Below, piece after piece: positions 1 through 5,428 of a stretch of DNA of 5,428 nucleotides (position 1 is its first letter; every line of letters begins with the position of its first letter). The stretch is from an uncultured Faecalibacterium sp. Its GTDB lineage: Bacteria > Bacillota > Clostridia > Oscillospirales > Ruminococcaceae. A program made the position numbers and the translations under genes. The stretch covers positions 1-5,428 of the forward strand of contig CAAFQM010000075.1 in assembly GCA_900765105.1 (NCBI GenBank), read 5' to 3'. The notes below the pieces were generated by a model. It ran no database searches. It saw only the letters and a list, made by a program, of their open reading frames with translations, and was not told the DNA's origin.

Positions 1-1805
1 GTCTTGAACTTGGGCATCCAGCCGTTGGGGTCGAACTTGCCGTCCTTAGCGTCCAGCAGGCCCTGCTCCACGCACCACTGAGCAGCCTTTGCCAGCTCGC
101 TGTCGGCCACGTCGGCAAAGGCGGGCTGTGCGGCGGGTTCGGGCTTGCCAGCGGTCTGCCACAGCAGCGCTGCCAGCTCACCGCGGTTTGCAGGGATGGC
201 TGCGCCCTCGGGCAGCAGGTCGTTCAGGATGACGCGGGTGGTGATCTCGTAGCCGCCCCAGACTGCTGCGCCGCCGATGAGCGTACCGGCCACGATCGCG
301 CCAGCTGCGCCGGAACCGTCGTCCACACTGAAGTCAGGGTCAAAGGGTTCGTCCGGGTCGGCCACCGACCCGGTAATAATATGCAGATACGCGTTTTTAC
401 CGATGCAGTTCGGGTCGAGGCGATCCCACACAAAGTCATCCGGGTCCAGTACGGTGGCGCTTTCCTTGTTTGTGCCGCCCTTCAGGCTGAGGATCTTATT
501 TCCGTTTTCGATCTGAACCGGGTACACGATCGAAAAATCCGTCGAATCGATCTCGATATCTGCTTCCCCGATCGTGGTCTGGCCGTCAGAACCGATTCCC
601 TTACAACCGGACACATGAACCTTGGCATTGCCCTTGATGGTCAGGCTGCCTTCTGCAAGGAGTTCGGCATCGCCATCATAACGGTTGCCCGCATAGATTG
701 CATAAACTTTGTCGCCGTTGCTGACCGCTTCGATTTTTCCGCCGTTCAGAACCATCGGTCCCTCAGAGGAGATGGCTTCCAACTCTTCACACTCTGCATC
801 AACTTCAACATTGTTGAGCGTCAGGCTGTTCCGGATAGATACACCGTTCCTTTGACCGACTGCCTTCAGCTTGCCGCCGGTCATTTCCATCGCGCCCTTC
901 GAGCAGATGCCATAGTTGTAGCCGCTTGCATCAATGTCAGCATCGGTAATGCTCAGCTTTCCCCCTGTAAAAATACCAGCGTCGGATGTAGACTCTGCTT
1001 CGACGCTGCCGCCGTTGATCTCGATTTCATCTGCTGCATAGAATGCAGGATAAGCCGCCTTCAGCACAAGTTTAGAGTTTTTGATGTTGGCTGTTCCAGC
1101 GACCGTACCATCGTTATCTCTACGCGCGTAAATCGCGTTGTACCGCTCTCCGGTCGACTCCAGATTCACCTCGGTGGCGGAGTCAATGGTCAGGTCATAG
1201 CAATCGATGCCGCTATACAGACACTCGGCCTTCACGGTGGCGCCATTCTCAATGCAGACGCCCCCGAAAATGATCGCGCAGCCATTCATGGCAGTGATGT
1301 CAACATCAGATTCAATCGTGAGGTTCTCTTTACTCTGGTCATAACAGATAATGCCGTCAAAGTTTGTCGCTGTGATCTGCAGCGAACCGGTGCCGGAAAT
1401 CTTGAGACCATGTGCTCTAATGCCGCCCTTACCTTTAATGACATTTTCCCCCACCAGAACAAGGTTCAGCAGCGTATCCGTGTCATTAGAATCAATTATC
1501 CAGTCCCGGCTGGAGTCCTCAATATTCACACCATTCAGGGTCAGCGTATGGGTCTCGGCATCGTAGCTTATGGTTCCTCCGCCGAGTTCTTGCTCATTAA
1601 TGTTTGTTTCCGTGTCAAACGAGTTGTTGCCAATCTTCAATGTACCGTTCTCTTCGTCCAGCACGCTCACCGCGCTTTTGGCAGCGATGCTCAGCTGCAT
1701 CAGCGCATCCGTGCTTTCAGCCAGCGCCGGAGCCGAGAGGGTGAACATCATGCATCCGGCCAGCACCGCCGATACTGCACGCCGGATAAGTTTGCCTTGT
1801 TTCAT
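1..1805 (-). CDS. Secreted beta-helix/carbohydrate-binding-type surface protein with divergent SLH end, partial
   Basis: The frame reads 601 codons from the ATG at 1805-1803 and is still open at the left edge. The start is fixed by an AAAGGAGG site at 1813-1820. Residues 1-29 look like a signal peptide: KLIRR, a hydrophobic core, then a likely cut after APALA. Residues about 55-430 carry repeated short beta-strand units with Gly-rich turns (LTI, GGKI/GGKL, GI or AI, A-x-G). This resembles Cthe_2159-like carbohydrate-binding or pectate-lyase-type right-handed beta-helices. An Asp/Pro-rich linker follows (about 453-497), then a Gly/Ala-rich hydrophobic stretch (about 499-518). Residues 539-601 form a divergent SLH-like unit (RGELAALLW, FADV, AAQWCVEQGLL, DGKFDP). 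I infer a cell-surface role, perhaps glycan binding; no catalytic site is recognisable. The mature part has about ten Cys, unusual for an exported protein. The middle is clearly less GC-rich than the SLH end. Confidence 0.85.
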   Translation of the reverse strand, partial: MKQGKLIRRAVSAVLAGCMMFTLSAPALAESTDALMQLSIAAKSAVSVLDEENGTLKIGNNSFDTETNINEQELGGGTISYDAETHTLTLNGVNIEDSSRDWIIDSNDTDTLLNLVLVGENVIKGKGGIRAHGLKISGTGSLQITATNFDGIICYDQSKENLTIESDVDITAMNGCAIIFGGVCIENGATVKAECLYSGIDCYDLTIDSATEVNLESTGERYNAIYARRDNDGTVAGTANIKNSKLVLKAAYPAFYAADEIEINGGSVEAESTSDAGIFTGGKLSITDADIDASGYNYGICSKGAMEMTGGKLKAVGQRNGVSIRNSLTLNNVEVDAECEELEAISSEGPMVLNGGKIEAVSNGDKVYAIYAGNRYDGDAELLAEGSLTIKGNAKVHVSGCKGIGSDGQTTIGEADIEIDSTDFSIVYPVQIENGNKILSLKGGTNKESATVLDPDDFVWDRLDPNCIGKNAYLHIITGSVADPDEPFDPDFSVDDGSGAAGAIVAGTLIGGAAVWGGYEITTRVILNDLLPEGAAIPANRGELAALLWQTAGKPEPAAQPAFADVADSELAKAAQWCVEQGLLDAKDGKFDPNGWMPKFK

Positions 1806-1812
1806 AGTACAA

Positions 1813-1850
1813 CCTCCTTTTTCCCCCCCTTCGCATTTTTACGGGGGGGG
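1813..1850 (-). promoter_or_regulatory. 5' UTR hairpin (C8/G7) next to the ribosome binding site of the surface protein
   Basis: In the minus-strand transcript a run of eight C (1850-1843) is followed by a 13-nt loop and a run of seven G (1829-1823). Two A then separate it from the Shine-Dalgarno AAAGGAGG (1820-1813), which lies 7 nt from the ATG. The all-GC stem ends almost at the ribosome site, so it could limit ribosome access or protect the 5' end. The homopolymer runs could also vary in length by slippage. The structure is seen in the sequence; any regulatory effect is inferred. Confidence 0.6.
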
Positions 1851-1863
1851 TATGCTTTACTTC

Positions 1864-1892
1864 AGTGTAGCACACAATTCCACAAATTGAAA
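1864..1892 (-). promoter_or_regulatory. Extended -10 promoter of the surface-protein gene, weak -35
   Basis: On the minus strand TACACT (1869-1864) is preceded directly by TGC (1872-1870), giving an extended -10 element. Seventeen bases upstream lies TTTCAA (1892-1887), which matches only three positions of the TTGACA consensus. The predicted start is near 1857, giving a leader of about 52 nt. The poor -35 next to the phased repeats upstream suggests dependence on an activator, which is an inference. Confidence 0.6.
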
Positions 1893-1898
1893 GCAAAA

Positions 1899-1950
1899 CT
1901 GCGTGAAACGACCAAAATTCTGCGTGAAAAGTTGAAAAAATGTGTAAAAA
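1899..1950. promoter_or_regulatory. Direct repeats at a 20-21 bp period upstream of the surface-protein promoter, putative operator
   Basis: CTGCGTGAAA occurs exactly at 1899-1908 and again at 1920-1929, a 21-bp period. A degenerate third copy, TGTGTAAAAA, starts at 1941, 20 bp further on and matching 8 of 10 bases of TGCGTGAAAA. On the coding (minus) strand the unit reads TTTCACGCAG. The copies fall at about -42, -63 and -84 from the predicted start, on one face of the helix and just upstream of a weak -35. Pairs of short direct repeats at 21-22 bp are known for LytTR-type response regulators such as AgrA. Assignment to that class is only a suggestion. Confidence 0.5.
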
Positions 1951-1982
1951 GGGGGTTGACAAGGGAAAAAGGCAGCGTCCTC

Positions 1983-2042
1983 GCCCTCTCCGTCCGCTCA
2001 CTACGTTCGTGTCCACCTCTCCCAAAGGGAGAGGCCTTGGCA
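1983..2042 (-). repeat. Short palindromic intergenic repeat, intact copy, minus orientation
   Basis: Read on the minus strand from 2042 to 1983, this copy begins TGCCAAGGC. It then has a perfect 8-bp hairpin (CCTCTCCC 2016-2023 with GGGAGAGG 2027-2034, loop AAA), a central partly palindromic part, and the end CGGAGAGGGC. It aligns along its length with the outer parts of the copy at 2064-2172 on the other strand. No coding content is seen. It resembles MITE- or REP-like elements that are frequent between genes in Oscillospirales genomes; that family link is from memory. Confidence 0.6.
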
Positions 2043-2063
2043 AAACCAGAAAGTTTGCCGTAC

Positions 2064-2172
2064 TGCCAAAGGCTCTCCCTTTGAGGAAAGACTTCCCCCG
2101 CTCCGGGGGAAGATGTCGCGCAGCGACAAAAGGGGGAATCTGGCAATGCCGACAGGCATTGACTGAGAGGGC
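2064..2172 (+). repeat. Short palindromic intergenic repeat, second copy, apparently interrupted
   Basis: The left part (2064-2090) begins TGCCAAAGGCTCTCCC, and 14 of these 16 bases match the start of the copy at 2042-1983 on the opposite strand. The right part (2140-2172) has a perfect 7-bp hairpin (CAATGCC 2144-2150 with GGCATTG 2155-2161) and ends TGAGAGGGC, like the other copy's end. Between them lies an unrelated hairpin-rich block at 2091-2139. Removing that block restores a layout matching the intact copy, so this looks like a repeat split by a second insertion. Confidence 0.55.
2091..2139. repeat. Mini palindromic element inside the second repeat copy
   Basis: This block has a perfect 9-bp hairpin (CTTCCCCCG 2092-2100 with CGGGGGAAG 2104-2112) and a perfect 6-bp hairpin (TGTCGC 2114-2119 with GCGACA 2123-2128). 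Its ends form a terminal inverted repeat (TTCCCCC 2093-2099 with GGGGGAA 2132-2138). It is too short to code. The inverted ends and its place inside another repeat suggest a non-autonomous mini-element. No clear target-site duplication is visible. Confidence 0.5.
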
Positions 2173-2231
2173 GAGCTTGCTAAAAGGCAGCTTGCGACTG
2201 ACCCTTTTCGACAAAGCTTATCAGCAAAAGC

Positions 2232-2261
2232 AAAAAAGCTCCCCCTTTCGGGAGAGCTTTT
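2232..2261 (-). terminator. Intrinsic terminator of ftsH
   Basis: It starts 7 bases after the ftsH stop codon. The minus-strand transcript forms a 12-bp stem (2261-2250 with 2245-2234) with a GAAA loop, and six U are encoded at 2237-2232, overlapping the end of the stem. The one non-Watson-Crick position is a G-U pair in minus-strand RNA but a C-A mismatch in plus-strand RNA, so the orientation fits termination of ftsH. Confidence 0.85.
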
Positions 2262-2268
2262 GGGTCAA

Positions 2269-4110
2269 TCATTCTTCTGCGGGGGCCGGTTCCGGGCGGT
2301 TGAGGATGTCCATGAACTCTTCGCCGGTGATGGTCTCCTTCTGGTAGAGGTACTGGGCCAGCTCGTCCAGCTTTGCGCGGTTGTCGGTGAGGATCTGCAC
2401 CGCCTTTTCGTGCTGGGCCTTGACCAGCTCCACCACCTTCTGGTCGATCTCGCGCTGGGTCTGGGCACTGCAGGCCAGCGAGGTGTCGCCGCCCAGATAC
2501 TGGTTGTTCACCGTTTCCAGCGCCACCATGTCGAAATCGCCGCTCATGCCGTAGCGGGTGATCATGGCGCGGGCAAGCTTGGTGGCCTGCTCGATATCGT
2601 TGGAAGCACCGGTGGTGATGGAGTGGAACACCACTTCCTCGGCGGCGCGGCCGCCGGTGAGGGTGGCGATCTTGTTTTCCAGCTCTTCCTGATTCATCAG
2701 GTAGTGGTTGCCCTCGTCCACCTGCATGGTGTAGCCCAGCGCACCCGAGGTGCGGGGGATGATGGTGATCTTCTGCACCGGGGCGGAGTTGGATTGCTTC
2801 GCCGCCACCAGCGCGTGGCCGATCTCATGGTAGGCCACGATGCACTTTTCCTTATCGGTGAGGATGGAGTTCTTCTTCTGGTAGCCTGCAATGACCACCT
2901 CGATGCTCTCTTCCAAATCGGACTCGGTGACGCTCTTGCGGCCTGCACGGACGGCGCGCAGGGCGGCTTCGTTGACGATGTTGGCAAGCTCTGCGCCGGA
3001 TGCGCCGGACGCCATGCGCGCCACGGTGTTGAAGTCCACGCCCGGGGCGATCTTGACCTTTTTGGCGTGCACTTTCAAAATCTCTTCGCGGCCCTTGAGG
3101 TCGGGCAGCTCCACGGGCACACGGCGGTCAAAGCGGCCGGGACGGGTCAGAGCCGGGTCAAGGGAGTCCGGGCGGTTGGTGGCCGCCAGAATGATGACGC
3201 CGGTGTTGCCCTCGAAGCCGTCCATTTCGGTCAGCAGCTGGTTCAGGGTCTGCTCGCGCTCGTCGTTACCGCCGATGTTGCCGCTGTTGCGCTTCTGGCC
3301 GATGGCGTCGATCTCATCGATGAACACGATGCAGGGGGCCTTTTCCTTGGCCTGCTTGAACAGGTCGCGCACCTTGGACGCACCCATGCCCACGAACATC
3401 TCCACGAACTCGGAGCCGGAGATGGAGAAGAACGGCACGTTGGACTCGCCGGCCACGGCCTTGGCCAGCATGGTCTTGCCGGTGCCCGGAGGGCCGACCA
3501 GCAGGATGCCCTTGGGCATGGATGCGCCTATCTCTTCGTACTGCTTGGGGTCGTGGAGGTAATTGACGATCTCCTGCAGGTTTTCCTTGGCTTCGTCCTC
3601 ACCGGCCACATCCGCGAACCGGATGCCGTGGGTGGACTGGACATAGACCTTTGCGTTGGACTTGCCCACGCCGCCGAACATCATCGAGTTGGCACCGCCG
3701 GCTTTTTCCATGAGCTTTTTGTTCATCTGGTTGCCGATGAAGCTGAACAGCAGGATGGGCAGCACGAACCACACCAGGAAGCTGACCAGCGGCGAACCCT
3801 GCTCCACGATCTCGCTGGAGAACTGTGCGCCGGCGTCGTACAGGCGCTCGGTGAGACCGGGGTCGCTCATGAGGCCGGTCTTGTAGACCTGACTCTCATC
3901 TTTATCGGTAAACACGATCTGGTTGGACTCGATGTCCACCCGGCCGATGTTCTTTTCCTCGGTCATGGTCATAAAGGTGCCGTAGTCCACCTCTTTGATC
4001 TGGCGCTCCGACAGCCACGGCACCAGCACGAAGTTGAGCACCAGCAGCACCAGCAGCACGATGGCATAGTAGATGGCCAGCGGCTTTTTGGAAGGCTTGA
4101 CTTCTTTCAT
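2269..4110 (-). CDS. ftsH: ATP-dependent zinc metalloprotease FtsH
   Basis: A complete 613-residue protein, close to the usual 610-650. FtsH is a membrane-anchored AAA+ protease whose hexamer unfolds and degrades misfolded membrane proteins and short-lived regulators. Membrane segments lie at about 11-32 and 107-126, flanking an extracytoplasmic domain of about 75 residues. The AAA+ module has Walker A GPPGTGKT (206-213), the pore loop FVG (239-241), Walker B IDEID (264-268) and the second region of homology with TNRPD (311-315) and the arginine fingers of GRFDRR (R326, R329). The protease domain has the zinc motif HEIGH (428-432) and the likely third ligand D505 in TTGASND. The common bacterial form is HEAGH; the Ile lies at a variable position of HEXXH, so activity is expected. 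The short tail ends PEPAPAEE. It has its own promoter and terminator and is divergent from leuA. Confidence 0.98.
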   Translation of the reverse strand: MKEVKPSKKPLAIYYAIVLLVLLVLNFVLVPWLSERQIKEVDYGTFMTMTEEKNIGRVDIESNQIVFTDKDESQVYKTGLMSDPGLTERLYDAGAQFSSEIVEQGSPLVSFLVWFVLPILLFSFIGNQMNKKLMEKAGGANSMMFGGVGKSNAKVYVQSTHGIRFADVAGEDEAKENLQEIVNYLHDPKQYEEIGASMPKGILLVGPPGTGKTMLAKAVAGESNVPFFSISGSEFVEMFVGMGASKVRDLFKQAKEKAPCIVFIDEIDAIGQKRNSGNIGGNDEREQTLNQLLTEMDGFEGNTGVIILAATNRPDSLDPALTRPGRFDRRVPVELPDLKGREEILKVHAKKVKIAPGVDFNTVARMASGASGAELANIVNEAALRAVRAGRKSVTESDLEESIEVVIAGYQKKNSILTDKEKCIVAYHEIGHALVAAKQSNSAPVQKITIIPRTSGALGYTMQVDEGNHYLMNQEELENKIATLTGGRAAEEVVFHSITTGASNDIEQATKLARAMITRYGMSGDFDMVALETVNNQYLGGDTSLACSAQTQREIDQKVVELVKAQHEKAVQILTDNRAKLDELAQYLYQKETITGEEFMDILNRPEPAPAEE

Positions 4111-4118
4111 GGGAACTT

Positions 4119-4127
4119 CCTCCTTCT
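4119..4127 (-). promoter_or_regulatory. Ribosome binding site of ftsH
   Basis: AGAAGGAGG on the minus strand ends 8 nt before the ATG at 4110-4108. The strong match and ideal spacing support this start, which also places the first membrane segment right after a basic N-terminus. Confidence 0.85.
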
Positions 4128-4161
4128 ATATAAAGTGGGCTTCCACCCGGTTGCTGAATCC

Positions 4162-4188
4162 AGTATACCACACCTTACCGTCCGGCAA
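4162..4188 (-). promoter_or_regulatory. Probable ftsH promoter, extended -10
   Basis: On the minus strand TATACT (4167-4162) is preceded by TGG (4170-4168), a good extended -10. The best -35 candidate is TTGCCG (4188-4183), with a short 15-bp spacer. The start would be near 4155, giving a leader of about 45 nt. No CtsR or CIRCE heat-shock operator was recognised nearby. Confidence 0.55.
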
Positions 4189-4280
4189 CAGCGCAGCGAG
4201 GGCAACTTTGCAAAAACTTAGCAGTTTCTTAATAAAGAGGGCAATAACCCAAATTTTGCATGATTTTCCCCGCCTTGTTG

Positions 4281-4293
4281 TGAAATGCTTTCA
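4281..4293. promoter_or_regulatory. Small perfect palindrome in the ftsH-leuA divergent region
   Basis: TGAAATGCTTTCA is a 5-bp perfect inverted repeat with a 3-base centre. It sits about 58-70 bases upstream of the predicted leuA leader start and about 125-140 upstream of the predicted ftsH start. It could be an operator half-site pair, but it is short enough to be chance. Apart from this and the two promoters, nothing convincing was seen between 4189 and 4315. Confidence 0.2.
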
Positions 4294-4315
4294 TCTTTGC
4301 CTTGAATGAAACTTC

Positions 4316-4344
4316 TTGACAGATTCTGGTGACCGTGCTAAAAT
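4316..4344 (+). promoter_or_regulatory. Strong sigma-A-type promoter of the leuA leader
   Basis: A perfect TTGACA (4316-4321), a 17-bp spacer and TAAAAT (4339-4344), with TGC directly before the -10. Transcription should begin near 4351. A near-consensus promoter fits a gene controlled mainly by attenuation in its leader. Confidence 0.9.
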
Positions 4345-4350
4345 TATCTC

Positions 4351-4660
4351 ACTTTCAACAAAGTGCAAATGCGTTGACGGGGATAAAACGATTTTCTTCT
4401 GCGTGCAGAGAGCCGCCGGGTGGTGCAAGGCGGGTGCAGAGGGCTTCGGTTACTGGCTCCCGAGCGGCAGGGCTGAACTGTGAGTAGGCTCTGACGGACG
4501 CCCACCGTTACAAGGGCAGCGATTCGCCGCAAAAGGCCGATCGTGCAAAGTGGCTGTGCCCAAAAGCGCAGCAAAGAGAGTGGTACCACGGGTGCCCTGT
4601 AGTGATCTTACAGGCTCTCGTCTCTCAAGGTTTTCGCCTTGAAAGACGGGAGCCTTTTCT
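4351..4660 (+). ncRNA. T-box riboswitch leader, probably tRNA-Leu specific
   Basis: T-box leaders sense uncharged tRNA and switch between a terminator and an antiterminator. Stem I has its hallmark distal end: AGAGAG (4407-4412), stem CCGCC/GGCGG (4413-4417 with 4429-4433) and the loop 4418-4428 holding GGTGCAA. A supporting helix is CTTCTGC (4396-4402) with GCAGAGG (4436-4442). GAGTAGG (4482-4488) marks the link to stem III, where ACGG (4494-4497) pairs with CCGT (4505-4508). The T-box AGAGTGGTACCACGG (4577-4591) gives the antiterminator: AGAG and ACG pair with CGTCTCT (4619-4625), leaving the bulge TGGTACC (4581-4587). The TGGT pairs with a tRNA ending ACCA, as in tRNA-Leu. The best specifier is CTG at 4453-4455, just above helix CGGGG (4378-4382) with TCCCG (4458-4462). 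Two other candidates (CTC 4457, CTG 4478) are also leucine codons. Placement before leuA agrees. Confidence 0.93.
4613..4660 (+). terminator. T-box intrinsic terminator in the leuA leader
   Basis: An 18-base arm (4613-4630) pairs with 4637-4654 across the loop TTTTCG, with one G-U pair and one mismatch, followed by TTTTCT. Its left arm includes CGTCTCT (4619-4625), which the antiterminator also needs, so the two structures exclude each other. Charged tRNA should leave this terminator formed and leuA off. Confidence 0.92.
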
Positions 4661-4685
4661 TGTACAAAAAAGTGTAAGAAGCATC

Positions 4686-4691
4686 AGGAGG
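4686..4691 (+). promoter_or_regulatory. Ribosome binding site deciding the leuA start
   Basis: AGGAGG lies 8 nt before the ATG at 4700 and 11 nt before the directly following ATG at 4703. The spacing favours 4700, but initiation at the second ATG would remove only one Met. Confidence 0.8.
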
Positions 4692-4699
4692 ACAAAACG

Positions 4700-5428
4700 A
4701 TGATGGACGCAACCAAGTACGCTCCGGGTTACTACCCGGTCCCCGCAGGCTATGACAGCTGGGTCAAGAAGGATCACATTGAAAAGGCCCCGGCATGGTG
4801 CAGCGTGGACCTGCGCGACGGCAATCAGGCACTGATCGTGCCCATGAGCCTTGCAGAAAAGCTGGAGTTCTTCCAGATGCTGGTGAAGATCGGCTTCAAG
4901 GAGATTGAGGTGGGCTTCCCTGCTGCAAGCGAGACCGAGTACGAGTTCCTGCGCACCCTGATCGAGAAGAACATGATCCCCGCCGACGTGACCGTGCAGG
5001 TGCTGACCCAGTGCCGCGACCATATCATCCGCCGCACCTTCGAGGCCGTCAAGGGTGCGCCCCGGGCGGTGATCCACTTCTACAACTCCACCTCGGTGGC
5101 ACAGCGGGAGCAGGTGTTCCACAAGTCCAAGGAGGAGATCAAGCAGATCGCCGTAGACGGCGCAAAGCTGGTCAAGCAGCTCAGCGAGGAGTACGAGGGC
5201 AACTTCCTGTTCGAGTACAGCCCCGAGAGCTTTACCGGCACCGAGGTGGACTACGCCGTGGATGTGTGCAACGCCGTGCTGGACATCATGCAGCCCACCC
5301 CCGACCGCCCCATGATCATCAATCTGCCCGTCACCGTGGAGATGAGCATGCCCCATGTGTACGCAAACCAGATCGAGTACTGCGACAAGCACCTGAAGTA
5401 CCGCGACAGCGTGATCATCTCCGCCCAC
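4700..5428 (+). CDS. leuA: 2-isopropylmalate synthase, partial (N-terminal 243 codons)
   Basis: LeuA condenses acetyl-CoA with 2-oxoisovalerate to 2-isopropylmalate, the first committed step of leucine synthesis, in the cytoplasm. The visible part is the start of the catalytic TIM barrel. W33 and the motif DLRDGNQAL (37-45) include the catalytic Arg39 and metal ligand Asp40; EIEVGFPAAS lies at 68-77, EYSPESFTGTE at 172-182 and INLPVTVE at 207-214. The frame leaves the window after SAH, whose His243 should be the first metal-binding His of the HPHNDRG motif. The W-S-x-DLRDGNQAL signature and the spacing match the longer yeast/actinobacterial type (LeuA2), not the E. coli type. The C-terminal domain, where leucine feedback would act, is outside the window. 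Expression should be controlled by the T-box leader upstream. Confidence 0.96.
   Translation, partial: MMDATKYAPGYYPVPAGYDSWVKKDHIEKAPAWCSVDLRDGNQALIVPMSLAEKLEFFQMLVKIGFKEIEVGFPAASETEYEFLRTLIEKNMIPADVTVQVLTQCRDHIIRRTFEAVKGAPRAVIHFYNSTSVAQREQVFHKSKEEIKQIAVDGAKLVKQLSEEYEGNFLFEYSPESFTGTEVDYAVDVCNAVLDIMQPTPDRPMIINLPVTVEMSMPHVYANQIEYCDKHLKYRDSVIISAH

Noticed and set aside
2016..2034. Hairpin CCTCTCCC/GGGAGAGG as a terminator
   Set aside because: No run of T follows the stem on either strand; it fits the repeat element better.
381..2084. Plus-strand open frame of 567 codons
   Set aside because: It lies antisense to the surface-protein gene and runs on through its promoter and the intergenic repeats. 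It has no ribosome site or recognisable domain, while the minus strand shows a signal peptide, repeats and an SLH end.
1983..2176. CRISPR-like array of palindromic repeats
   Set aside because: There are only two copies in opposite orientation with unequal content, no regular spacers and no cas genes.
1717..2347. Small open frames on both strands across the intergenic region
   Set aside because: They overlap palindromic repeats, the terminator and gene ends, have no ribosome sites, and translate repeat DNA.
2260..4221. Plus-strand open frame of 653 codons
   Set aside because: It is antisense to ftsH. The translation is His/Gly/Leu/Val-rich low-complexity text typical of the reverse of a GC-biased gene, and the minus strand is unmistakably FtsH.
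4344..4589. Minus-strand 81-codon frame over the leader region
   Set aside because: The stretch is explained fully by the conserved T-box RNA on the plus strand.
4625..5428. Minus-strand open frame of 267 codons
   Set aside because: It is antisense to leuA and the T-box terminator. It has no family signature, and its His/Gly-rich makeup is that of a shadow frame.

Overview
The window looks like chromosomal DNA from a Gram-positive gut anaerobe of the Oscillospirales/Ruminococcaceae type, most like Faecalibacterium. This is inferred from the style of the proteins and repeats, not from a database match. The cues are a moderately GC-rich genome with strong AGGAGG ribosome sites, a secreted beta-helix protein with a divergent S-layer-homology (SLH) end, short CTCTCCC/GGGAGAG intergenic repeats, and a T-box riboswitch in front of a yeast/actinobacterial-type leuA.

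Layout. Positions 1-1805 (minus) hold the first 601 codons of a secreted, repetitive surface protein that runs off the left edge. Its upstream region (1806-1950) is unusually elaborate: a C8/G7 hairpin next to the ribosome site, an extended -10 promoter with a poor -35, and two exact 10-bp repeats plus one degenerate copy at a 20-21 bp period just upstream. Positions 1983-2172 hold two copies of a short palindromic repeat in opposite orientations, one apparently interrupted by a different mini-repeat. Positions 2232-2261 are the terminator of ftsH. Positions 2269-4110 (minus) are a complete ftsH, the membrane-anchored AAA+ zinc protease. Positions 4111-4350 are a divergent promoter region serving ftsH to the left and leuA to the right. 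Positions 4351-4660 (plus) are a leucine-type T-box leader ending in an intrinsic terminator. Positions 4700-5428 (plus) are the first 243 codons of leuA, which runs off the right edge.

How it works together. Uncharged tRNA-Leu should bind the T-box leader and allow read-through into leuA, which catalyses the first committed step of leucine synthesis. ftsH appears to be its own transcription unit, with its own promoter and terminator. The surface-protein gene follows ftsH on the same strand but has its own promoter, so it is probably regulated separately. The three gene identities are secure at family level. No mobile-element gene, CRISPR array, tRNA or rRNA was seen. The least explained parts are the phased direct repeats and homopolymer hairpin upstream of the surface protein, and the nested intergenic repeats.
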